Shown here: in pieces, positions 29,930 to 39,118 of the stretch
Position numbering within the stretch: the first letter of the stretch is position 1
How the letters are laid out: each line of letters begins with the position of its first letter
NCBI GenBank assembly: GCA_012934845.2
Contig: WNNJ02000089.1
Location: 1 to 64,000, forward strand
Source: Pomphorhynchus laevis
Taxonomy: Eukaryota; Acanthocephala; Palaeacanthocephala; Echinorhynchida; Pomphorhynchidae
Length of the DNA: 64,000 bases
Direction of reading: 5' to 3'
Translations under genes and position numbers: made by a program
The notes under the pieces: generated by a model
The model's database searches: none
The model's input: only the letters and a program-made list of their open reading frames with translations
What the model was told of the DNA's origin: nothing

Positions 29930-29966
29930 CGATTGCACCCCCGTTGCAGTGCTTGTGTTTCTTCTA

Positions 29967-30165
29967 TAGTAGAAATACAATGAATGCCACTTAATGAGAA
30001 CGTTAAAGATCTTACGATGATAAGCCAGATTATCATTAGGCCTGTTAATAATCGACAACAAAAAATTAGCCTTCCAAATAATTGACAACGTGCAGTAAAT
30101 CCTATAGTAGAAACACAACGAATGCCCCACTCAGTGAGAACGTTAAAGATCTTACGATGATAAGT
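29967..30165 (+). repeat. Tandem repeat unit that hosts the LINE-A insertion
   Basis: tatagtagaaa[tc]acaa[tc]gaatgcc ... gagaacgttaaagatctt acgatgataag occurs at about 29,967-30,020 and again at 30,104-30,165. After the first copy the sequence runs on as ccagatta...taggcctgtt. After the second copy that continuation is found only beyond LINE-A, at about 34,645-34,730. LINE-A therefore sits inside the second unit. Confidence 0.75.
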
Positions 30166-30201
30166 AAGATATCATTTTACTTATCTCAAACCTTTTTTAG
30201 A

Positions 30202-30237
30202 TTATCTCAAACTTTTTTAAAAAAAAGTTTGAGATAA
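30202..30237. repeat. Perfect 17-bp inverted repeat at the LINE-A 5' end
   Basis: Arm 30,202-30,218 (ttatctcaaactttttt) pairs perfectly with 30,221-30,237. The right arm is the start of the LINE-A leader. A further, imperfect copy of the left arm precedes it at 30,181-30,198. Confidence 0.88.
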
Positions 30238-30494
30238 AATAACATACAATTAATATACACAGAGTGTGGCTAACGGATTCTGAAACGATCTTGATTGTAA
30301 GAACAAATAAAATTTACGACAGAATACGGATTTGATATATTTACAGCAGACTTGTATCATAAATTGATAGTGAAAGCAAATACTTAATAATACTTAACTG
30401 GATACAATCAATCCAGTTCCTGATCAATCCAGGATTACTTAAACGGAACAATATAATAACATACAAGCGAATACCTCGTTGTCTCACGATTACA

Positions 30495-31683
30495 ATGACC
30501 AAAAAATATAAGAAGGGCAGAATCAATAACTCATTATCTGACGACTGTTACACTCAGTTAGAAGTACGCTGCGATGCGCCAAACTGTGATGTGTGGAGCA
30601 TTGTCAAAGTCAAGAGTAAAGATCAGGCGATATATCACTTGCGATCATTCATGTGCGGCTTTTGCAGTGCTGATATACGAAGGGCTACGAGGAGTGAGCA
30701 AAACAAACCTACCGATGATAATGATAATAACCAATGTACCAATTCATGTACAGACACCACAAAACAAGCCGATCAACTAGAGATCTCCCCTCACGTCCAG
30801 AGTAAAACACAACATGATAATAGCCTTTCTGTGGGGACATAAGAGGTCATATACGATTACTAAGATAGTTTCTGATGGCGATTCGCACATCATTTCATCT
30901 ACGCTAGAAAATTACTTGCCTCCTAAATCAGTAGTAAATGCCACAAGTTCCAACATTGAAGTTGAGCCTCAATGCCGGATGGGCGACAGTGTTTTACGGA
31001 CTTCATTGAATTCAAAGCATGCTCTTATAAATGTTGCACCATGTGATAAGCCAATTATCGACAAGAATGACACCAGTGTCCAAGCAAATTCGTCGTCCAG
31101 CTTGTGCACGTCTTCAGACAACAGATCCCCAACCCATATAGCATCGAACTTTTCCCCTACAGAAAATAGTGAAGTTCGACATGCGAAGTCGGTTGAGATA
31201 ACTCGGCATCATTATGACAGGTCATATAGCGTGTTATTCAGCGAACTTACTGAGTCCAATTCCGCAAACTCACAGGAACATATGGACCATGACGTGTCTA
31301 TTTTGCGTAAGGTATTATCCCATCTATTGCATGAAGGTGATGAAGAGTTAGCATCGTCTATACACGTAAAGAAGCTATTTCGGCTTGGTAAAAGAACACA
31401 GGAGAAACCAAGACTGTTGAAGGTGATATTGTCCTCTAGTGATCATGTGTGCATGTTGTTATCACGTGGATATCGTCTTAGGGGGTTGCCATTTCGTATC
31501 CTTCGTGACCTTTCGCCAGATGAGCGATTACAATTACGAAAAGCAAACATCGAATTGAGACACCGGCTTTCTCAAGGTGAGGCTAATATATGCATACGGG
31601 ATTTTCGGGTTGTCAAGTGGCGTCCTGTCGTACGTTGGAAACAGTTGGCTCCTTTAACTGTCGGGACCCCTGTTTCCATGTAA
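30495..31683 (+). pseudogene. LINE-A ORF1, one frameshift
   Basis: The N-terminal frame (30,495-30,842) has CDAPNCDVWSIV and SFMCGFCSADI, the shared zinc motif. The second frame (to 31,683) carries the conserved C-terminal domain: MDHDVSILRKVLSHLLHEG, KPRLLKVILSSSDH, RILRDLSPDERLQLRKANIE, NICIRDFRVVKWRPVVRW. The frames overlap at 30,814-30,842, where one indel would be enough to separate them. It is otherwise full-length compared with LINE-B ORF1. Confidence 0.8.
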
Positions 31684-34573
31684 ATTCAGAGAACACTGAC
31701 CATTCCTTAGGGTATCTGATTGTATTTGATAGACCGTGCCTTAGTAAAACCAAAAAGGATTCCAATGCAACTCGTTGCTATTTATCGGTAGGTTATTCAA
31801 ATTTACGAAGTCTTCCTGCACAACTTGTAGAGCTTCGATACCATGTTGAGGTTAATGCGTATGATATATTCTGTGTTAGTGAGTCATGGCTACATGAACA
31901 CATCTTGGATGCCACTGTAAATATTCCAGGTTATCGTCTACTTCGAGGGGACGGGAGGTCCAGTATGCGAAGGGGCGGTGTTGCAGTGTACGTTCGAGAC
32001 CATTTGCTAATTTCTGGCATCGATCAAGTTTGTGATCCGCAAGGCTCGTTCGAGAGTATTACCTTTCATATTGGGTATGATCGTGTTGGTATCAGTCTCT
32101 GCGTTGTATATCGCTCACCTTCTATGATCACTGATTGTAATCTTCTGAAGTCAGTATTGCGATCGATAAGTATCAGTTCTCATTTCCTTCTTCTAGGAGA
32201 CTTCAACCTACCTAGATCAGATTGGCGGCAAACAATATTTGATGATGGCACCGTCGTAGAAAGATAAATCTCCCACTTCCTCGCTGATGAACTCTTACTA
32301 GTACAACACATTCAAGAGCCCACACGATTTTCTTCCCATAATAATGATACTATACTTGACTTGGTTTTTTCCAAACGTCTTGAAGACATAGCTCGAGTGG
32401 ATTATCTTCCACCGATAGGTAACTCTGACCACTGCGTGCTATCACTACAGGTCACCCCAAACTTTAAATTCCGCCATTTTACGGCTCCCATCGTAAAACG
32501 GGTTTGGCCAAAAGTGCTTGATGAGCAAATTTTATCTTTCTGTCAACGTCGTCCACTATCTTTAACAAATACTAAAGAAGTCTCACTAAAAGTGATTGGG
32601 GATTACCTTTTAGGTATTTCTGACGTGTTTGCACCAAAGCGTATCATCTCGCCAAATACTAAATATCCTGTTTGGTTCGATAAGGACCTGAGATTGATGT
32701 TGCGAGTACGAAATCGTCTTTGGAAGTTATCTCGTTCGCTTCCGTATTACGCCAACATTTATAGGTATCTTAGGAACGTCTGTACTCGTTTGAAAACGTT
32801 AAAACGTGATAAATTCGAATCTACAATCATCAAGGAAGTTAATCGCAACCCCAAGCTATTTTGGTCATATGCTCGGCAAAACGGAACGCTCAACTCTGCA
32901 ATCAAGCATGTGCACTCTGAATGTGGCTTGGTTACAAATGAAACTGATATAGCTGAGACCTTCGCATCCTCGTTCTCTTTATCCACTTTACCACATTGCG
33001 ATTCTCATTTGATATGGTACGGGTGCTCTATCCCTCCGCGTAATGAATCCCGGCCAATTTGCGTTACTGAAATTCAAGATTATCTCAATAATATTCGTCC
33101 TTTTAGCGCAGCTGGCCCCGATGACATCTCCCCATACCTGCTCAAAGCTTTATCGAGTTACCTGGCACCATTCCTGACTATTATCTTTGATAAAATTCTG
33201 GCCACTGGCAGTGTCCCAGAAGATTGGAAAACTGCAACCGTTGTTCCTATTCCCAAAATTTTTTTTGCATCATCCTATCGTGATTATAGGCCAATAAGCT
33301 TAACCTCTTCTCTGTGCAAAGTTCTCGAACGCGCCATCAGCACTAGAGTCTACGATCATCTTGTCTCCCTTGGTATACTATCGTCCGCTCAACATGGTTT
33401 TCGTCACTCCCGTTCTTGTCTGACGAACTTGCTTACCGCGCGCGAAACTTGGACCCAGTCGTTAAGTTTTGGTAGCTCACTCGATATAATCTTTATTGAT
33501 TTTTCGAAAGCCTTCGATCGCGTCCCTCATGATGGGATGATTAGGTTGTTAGCACACTACGGAGTATCCTCCATGTTATGCAATTGGATTCGTGATTTTT
33601 TGGACGGGAGATCATTTCAGGTGAGGGTTGGCAATAGCATGTCTTCTACTAGGTTAGTTAAATCCGGAGTTCCGCAAGGTACAGTCCTTGGTCCCTTGCT
33701 TTTTATTATATTTCTCAATGATCTTCTGTTACGCATAAACAGTCCCTGCCTGGCATTCGCAGACGATGTGAAAGTGTGGTGCGATAGCATCTCAGATCCT
33801 GATGGCCGGCATCTACAACATGATCTCCAGACAATCTACGACTGGAGCAGTGCTACCGGTATGACCATAAATGTAGATAAGTGCGTTCATATGAAACTCG
33901 GCAAATGTAAATCTGATCATGAATTCTATTTAGGATGTTATAAGCTTCACAACATTTCTGTTCATAGAGACCTAGGGATTATTTTGAATAACGACCTTAA
34001 AACACGACCGAATAGCGATTATATCAACGGTAAAGCCATGAAGGCCTTGTATTGTATTAAGAACACATTTAGTAAGCTGCATCCAAAATTATTTAAGCAT
34101 CTCTACTGTGCGTTAGTCCGTCCGCATGTAGAATACTGCATCGCATCAACTTTTCCATCCACCAAGGCTGAGATGAAAAGACCGAGTCGATTCTACGTAG
34201 AGGAACCAAACTTTGCATTACATCTCTTTATTCTTACAATGAGCGCCTAGCTTGCTTAAAAATGCCTTCAACGGCCCAGAGGCTACTATATTTAGATCTT
34301 GTAGCGATGTGGCATTTGGTTCGTGGAAAAGAGGGGTTCCCATCCGATTCGATAAAATTGAGAAATTCGCGTCGCAGAGGTCACTCCCTTACGTTATTTA
34401 AATTCCCCCATGGCAAAATAAGGAGTGTGAGTAGGCTTTCCCACCGCGCATTGAATGTTTGGAATTCGCTGCCTGAAGACGTCGTCAATGCTACTAGCAA
34501 TAGACACTTCAAGAAGATGCTGCTGAAGTGGATTGTGAACTCTAATTTGGATTCGTGGATGTATTTTAATTGA
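31590..34573 (+). pseudogene. LINE-A ORF2: endonuclease-RT with one stop and one frameshift
   Basis: Starts MHTGFSGCQVASC within ORF1. Endonuclease: VGYSNLRSLPAQLVE, FCVSESWLHEH, ISLCVVYRSPS, FLLLGDFNLPRSDW and IGNSDHCVLSLQ, all catalytic residues present. A TAA at 32,263-32,265 interrupts it in frame. The RT from 32,361 has motif A FIDFSKAFDRVPHDG, motif B SGVPQGTVLGPLLF and box AFADDVKVW. A lost base in the A-run at about 34,180 shifts the last part into the frame ending at 34,573 (RALNVWNSLPEDVV). Copy 1 is intact across that A-run. Confidence 0.85.
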
Positions 34574-34792
34574 TATTTTAAAATGTAATTTGTGAACAGT
34601 TGAAACAGCCATTTGCGGCTAGTAACTTGTACACTATAATAATAAGCCAGATTAATATTAGGCCTGTTAATAATCGACAACAAAAAATTAGCCCTCCAAA
34701 TAATCGACAACGTGCAGTGAATTCTCCAAATCATCGACGGCAATCAATTAACTCTGAGGCTCAATGTTCATTAGTAACGACTGCTAGATCTA

Positions 34793-34935
34793 GACAAGCA
34801 GTTTTTCCGTACACTAAGGAAGAGTTCAATATACTAGAGTCAATCCTTCGTAGAGGCAATGTGTATGGATGGATCATATTCATATCGTGAGCGGCTTGAA
34901 TTTCTAAAGATACCATCTTTGGGTCAGAGGCTATA
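34793..34935 (+). mobile_element. LINE-A2, left part
   Basis: Encodes QAVFPYTKEEFNILESILRR and, after a frame change, SYRERLEFLKIPSLGQRLY. These correspond to ASTFPSTKAEMKKTESILRR and YNERLACLNTPSTAQRLLY in LINE-A. The element continues at 37,966 on the far side of LINE-C2. About 20 bases expected at the junction are missing. Confidence 0.7.
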
Positions 34936-35015
34936 TTAAAAAAAAGGATTTATTTTAACGTGGCAAATGCGTGCCAGCGCACGCTTACATGACCACAACA
35001 AAACAAAACTGTGAT

Positions 35016-37103
35016 TTAGGTGTCGAGAAGGTGTGAACGGAGGAGGTGTTTGAATGTGATAAAGGAGGGAGCGCGGCGGACGTCGAGAGGGAGTTGATTC
35101 CAGGCGAGTGAGGCGGCGACGAGGAAGGATCGGAGACCGTAGTTGTTGGAGTAATTAGGAACGTGGAGTAAGAGGGTATGACAGGAACGAAGCGATAGCG
35201 AGGTGGGGCGAGTATCGTCTAAGAAAGGAAGGTTGATGAACGAAGGGGAGCCGACAGCGATGAGACGAAAAGTAACGAGAAGAAGGCGGAGTTTGATGCG
35301 GATGTGGATGGTGGGCCAGGAGAGTTGGGCAAAATATGTGGATGTGTGGTCGAAGCGACGGAGACGAAAGAGCACTCGAACGGCGGTGTTGATTATTCGT
35401 TGTAGGGGTAGGATGATGGATTTTGGAGAATTGGCGAAAAGGCTGAGGCAGTAATCGATTTTAGGGAAAAGAAGCGATGAAAGAAGAGACATACAAGAAC
35501 GGAAGTCGATAAGGGGGCGGATACGGCGGATGTCACGAAGAATTAAGTTAGACGAGCGGACCTTGTCACGGACGAAGGGTTTAAGGGAAAGGTGATCATC
35601 GAAATGGAAGCCTAAGAAAGTGAGATTGTGGACTATAGGGATGATCGATGAGGCAAAAGATACAATGGGAGGAGATATGCTTGGTTTACGGGGAAGGATC
35701 CACATTATTTTGGACTTTTCGGCGTTTAGAACGAGATGGAGATTGGAGAGACGTTTGTAGATAGAAGAAAGACAGTTGGAGGCAGAAATGCCGATATCGT
35801 GTATGCGATGTGCGGGTGCATGAGCATAGATTAGAATGTCATCGGCGTATTGCATGACGTTAAAGGAGTAAGGTTTGATAAATGGAGAGAGATCGCCAAG
35901 CAAAAGAGAGAAAAGCAGGGGACCTAGGACTGAACCTTGTGGAACCCCGCAAAAAATAGGGATGGGAGGGGAGGATGATGAATTAGAACAGACGCGAAAG
36001 GAACGGTCGGATAGATATGAGGCGAACCAAGCTACGGAGGAGGAAGAAAAGCCGTAATCATAACGAAGGCGAGAAAGGAGGACGGAGTGGTCGACAATGT
36101 CGAATGCGGAGGAGAGGTCGAGGGAGATGAGAACACTATATAGAGCCTTGTCTCGAGAAATGAGTAAGTCGTTGTACACTTTTATGCATGCGATTTCTGT
36201 CGAGTGATTAGAGCGGAAAGCGGATTGGAAAGGAGGGTACAGATTGGATGAGGAGAGATAAGCGTTGATTTGTATTAAGATGAGGCGTTCTAAGAGCTTT
36301 GAAAGAGTAGGGAGTAGTGAAATGGGGCGATAGCTAGAAGGAAGGGAGGGGTCGAGCGATTGTTTCTTAAGGAGGGGACGAACGATTGCGGATTTCCAGT
36401 GTGAAGGGAAGATACGACTGCGGATGGACGAGTTAAACAAGGTTGTGAGAAATGGGGATATCGATGAGCATATAGATTTTAATATGTGGGTAGGCAGGGG
36501 ATCGGCAGGTGAGGTTTTGTTGGGCAAGGACATGAGGACAGATGATACTTCTGTAGGTGAGACAGGGAGAAGATGAAAGAGTTCCGGAAGGATGAGAGTA
36601 GACTGGGCAGAGTGGGATAGGATGGAGACCGGGGTGTGAGAGAGCAGCGTGGATACTTTAGTCTGGAGAAATGACGAATAATCATTAGCATTGATGTTGC
36701 ACTGCGTATAGGAACGAGCCAAGATTGAGTTAAAAGTATGCCAGAGAGTCTTAGAGTTGAATGAAGTGATGATTTTATGCTGCCAAAAGGAGTTGCATTT
36801 GGTACGTAGTATGTGGAGATGAGACCGCCGATGCGCAAGATAGGTATCACGGAAAGACGGAGTGATCGAGCGGAAATCGCGTCTGAGAGAGCGGTGATAG
36901 ACTCGAAAAGCATGGCGGAGTCGACGCTTTGAGAGTAGGCATTGGATGTCAAACCATGGGGCACGGTGCAAGCGACGGTGTGGGTGAGACTTGAAGGGCA
37001 AGAGAATATCGAGAGTGGATGTGAGTTCAGAGTCGAAAAGAAAGGCGAGATCGTGAGGAGATGAATATGTTATTGTGGGTAATGATAGAGACGATTTGAG
37101 CAA
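35016..37103 (-). CDS. LINE-C2 ORF2, linker, RT and C-terminus
   Basis: A 695-codon open frame that gives the clean reference for family C. It contains the linker (LDILLPFKSHPHRRLHRAPW), fingers SYRPISLLPTLSKLLER, motif A LISLDLSSAFDIVDHSVLL, motif [21 protein letters not shown], box [11 protein letters not shown], and the tail NSPKSIILPLQRII ... LLRSHLLDT. It lacks the endonuclease because a frameshift lies just upstream. All RT catalytic residues are present. Confidence 0.85.
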   Translation of the reverse strand: MLKSSLSLPTITYSSPHDLAFLFDSELTSTLDILLPFKSHPHRRLHRAPWFDIQCLLSKRRLRHAFRVYHRSLRRDFRSITPSFRDTYLAHRRSHLHILRTKCNSFWQHKIITSFNSKTLWHTFNSILARSYTQCNINANDYSSFLQTKVSTLLSHTPVSILSHSAQSTLILPELFHLLPVSPTEVSSVLMSLPNKTSPADPLPTHILKSICSSISPFLTTLFNSSIRSRIFPSHWKSAIVRPLLKKQSLDPSLPSSYRPISLLPTLSKLLERLILIQINAYLSSSNLYPPFQSAFRSNHSTEIACIKVYNDLLISRDKALYSVLISLDLSSAFDIVDHSVLLSRLRYDYGFSSSSVAWFASYLSDRSFRVCSNSSSSPPIPIFCGVPQGSVLGPLLFSLLLGDLSPFIKPYSFNVMQYADDILIYAHAPAHRIHDIGISASNCLSSIYKRLSNLHLVLNAEKSKIMWILPRKPSISPPIVSFASSIIPIVHNLTFLGFHFDDHLSLKPFVRDKVRSSNLILRDIRRIRPLIDFRSCMSLLSSLLFPKIDYCLSLFANSPKSIILPLQRIINTAVRVLFRLRRFDHTSTYFAQLSWPTIHIRIKLRLLLVTFRLIAVGSPSFINLPFLDDTRPTSLSLRSCHTLLLHVPNYSNNYGLRSFLVAASLAWNQLPLDVRRAPSFITFKHLLRSHLLDT

Positions 37104-37136
37104 GGCAGAGCGGAGAAGGGAGAGGTCAAGATTTCC

Positions 37137-37965
37137 CTAAATGCTACTGTGGCTTGTAGGTGTGTGAGGAGGGGTGTGGTTGCGAGCGAGATCAAGGGTG
37201 ATAAGAAAGTGATCGGATAGACCAGGATCAGAGATGGACAGTGAGGTGTGGGCAGCAAAATGATCGGGGACAGCGATGATGTCGAGTGCCCCGCCAAGTA
37301 TATGTGTGGGGGCAGTGGAGATTAGTTTGTAATTGTAGTTGGATAGAATGTTGATGAAGCGGATGGAATCTGTGGAAGAGGGGCGGTCTAGGCGGATATT
37401 GAAGTCGCCTAGAACGAGTGAAGGGATTGAGGACAAAGAACAATGAGAAAGGAGGTCAGCGAGTTCGGTAAAAAATAAGGCTGTAGGAGCTGATGAACCA
37501 GGACGGTATACAATGGCGAGATCTAGAGTGATCGGGTTAGAATAACGACAAGTGAGCAATTCAAAAGAGCAAGGACTGAAAGGGGGATTGATTTTGCGAA
37601 GAGACGCTGGGTGACGCGCGAATGCGACGATGCCGCCATGATTAGAGGATTTAGAAGGGCATGAGCTGAGGGGGCGGGCGGATTCGACTAGGGAGCAACC
37701 GGCAGAGAGCATACGGCGAATGGAAAGGTCGTCGGAATCTGAGTGCCAGGATTCGGTGAGGCAGAAGAGATCGATGGATTGCTTGGTGAATAGGTTGAGG
37801 ATAAGATCGGATTTATTGAGAATAGATCTAGTGTTGAGGAGACCGAGGCGGAAACCGTGTGCTGTGGCGAAAGAGACTAGTGGAGAAGACACATAGGAGA
37901 GATGGAGCGCCATCGAATTTTTGGACGGGTGTGGACAACTTGAAAATTTCCGTCTATGTTCGGAT
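37137..37965 (-). CDS. LINE-C2 ORF2, endonuclease part
   Basis: Reads from MALHLSYVSSPLVSF (ATG at about 37,914) through LGLLNTRSILNK, FCLTESWHSD, LDLAIVYRPGS, LVLGDFNIRLDR, LGGALDIIAVPDHF and GLSDHFLITLDL, with all endonuclease residues intact. At about 37,150 a short garbled stretch throws the frame, ending in PTSHSSI. Sequence upstream of the ATG in the same frame is not native ORF2. Confidence 0.8.
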
Positions 37966-38310
37966 GGCGAATGGTTAATGGGACTGATGGGTTTCCCTCG
38001 TGCTATTTTAAAGTTTGTTCTCGTGGCCACCCATTGAAACTATTTAAGTTTCCCCACGGTAAAGTAGTGAGTTTGGCTAGGCTCTCACATCGAGCATTAA
38101 ACGCCTGGAACACGTTGCCATGAGAAATAGCATGTGCCAACGACTTTTCTCAATTTAAAGTTCAACTGCGTCAGTGGCTTAACGATCATGGCATTCCGGA
38201 TGTGTACAATATTATGTATCCGCTATTTACTTATTTTTTCTTTTATTTTTTTTCATATTTTTCCTGTGATCAGATGAAACAGCCATTTGGTTATAACTTG
38301 TATTTTTTAT
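37966..38310 (+). mobile_element. LINE-A2, right part and 3' end
   Basis: Encodes MVNGTDGFPSCYFK, RGHPLKLFKFPHGKVVSLAR and SHRALNAWNTLP, then a TGA, then FSQFKVQLRQWLNDHGIPD. This matches the C-terminus of LINE-A (GHSLTLFKFPHGK ... RALNVWNSLP). The 3' UTR has cagccatttggtta, in which AGCC pairs with GGTT, the diverged counterpart of the AGCC/GGCT hairpin in LINE-A. Confidence 0.75.
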
Positions 38311-38410
38311 TTAAACAAAATTTATTTTGTACAATAAAATCTGTTTACGCAAATGGGCTTCAAACTCAGGGACTTCAAATACACTTCTATTGTATTATAT
38401 TATTTTTGTT

Positions 38411-38850
38411 AGGCAAGAAACTGTCAGTTAAGCCGAGGCTTTTAAAAGTTATTCTAGACTCAGAAAGTCATGTCAACTTCCTACTCAAGCATGTATTTAG
38501 ATTATCAGATTCTGATTTTCGTATACTCCGTGATTTATCTCCTGTAGGTCGTTTGAGAAGACACGAGGCTTTCGATGAGCTACACCGACGGCTGGAAAGT
38601 GACGAAAGCAACCTATTTGTCCGGAATTTTCGGGTGGTCAAGTGGCGCCCGGCTGTCAGGTGGAGACCCCTTACTTTTATAGAAGCAGACCACTATCGTA
38701 GTGTTGGTTCCTGTGCAGATGAACTTGCTGACTTCGCAAACGCTACCGATCATGCCAGTTTGCCCTTATACGAACATTTTAGTCGGTTATTCAAATGTTC
38801 ACAGTCTTTTGGCTCAGTTCTCTGAACTTAAATTCCTAGAAGCATAAAAA
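38411..38850 (+). pseudogene. LINE ORF1 C-terminus and ORF2 start, family near B
   Basis: Encodes KPRLLKVILDSESHVNFLL, FRILRDLSPVGRLRRHEAF and NLFVRNFRVVKWRPAVRWRP, the conserved end of ORF1. In another frame it gives VGYSNVHSLLAQFSELKF, the start of an ORF2 endonuclease. It repeats the ORF1/ORF2 overlap layout of families A and B. Both ends are missing; the fragment stops near 38,850. Confidence 0.7.
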
Positions 38851-39118
38851 CGTTTTTATTTCGATGAAAGTAATTCATGAAAATATCAATTATGCTATTT
38901 ATTGGAGCAAGAGATCCAGTTCCAATAACTAATTATTGGAGCTGGATCAAAGAAAATAGGATTTTTTGATATATCGCTAACTTTGTCCAGATTCTTTAGT
39001 GAATTAATTTCTAGTTTATCCTCAATTTAAATTTCTCTTTCACGTAAGTGTTTAACCTGATCTAAATATGGAATCAATTTCCAGAGTGATTTCCTCAGAG
39101 TCATCTATCGTGACAAAT
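38851..39118. other. Spacer with a 16-bp inverted repeat
   Basis: AT-rich DNA with no gene. Arms 38,913-38,928 (gatccagttccaataa) and 38,933-38,948 pair at 15 of 16 positions. A short direct copy of part of the arm (attggagc) lies just before. Confidence 0.6.

Larger units (their letters stand above)
30221..34644 (+). mobile_element. LINE-A copy 2, near-complete retrotransposon
   Basis: Leader (aaagtttgagataaaataac, then catacaattaatatacac), ORF1 with one frameshift near 30,830, and ORF2 (31,590-34,573) with an in-frame TAA at 32,263-32,265. In addition, one A is lost from an A-run near 34,180. The 3' UTR has the AGCC/GGCT stem-loop and an ATA-type tail. Protein identity to copy 1 at 1.1-3.2 kb is very high, so divergence is recent. 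ORF1 and ORF2 overlap by 94 bases. Confidence 0.9.
34936..37965 (-). mobile_element. LINE-C2, inserted into LINE-A2
   Basis: A 5'-truncated family C copy. It starts in the last codons of ORF1 near 37,965, contains all of ORF2 (with one frameshift near 37,135) and the complete 3' UTR with stem-loop, and ends in an A/T tail at 34,936. It splits LINE-A2, so it is younger than A2. Its RT keeps the catalytic Asp in motif A and Gly in motif B, unlike C1. Confidence 0.85.

Noticed and set aside
35203-36057. Arginine- and lysine-rich open frames antisense to LINE-C (also at 23,626, 25,962, 26,539, 40,564, 41,141, 47,756, 53,406)
   Set aside because: They are complements of the pyrimidine-rich LINE-C coding strand, recur at the same place in each copy and show no family motif.
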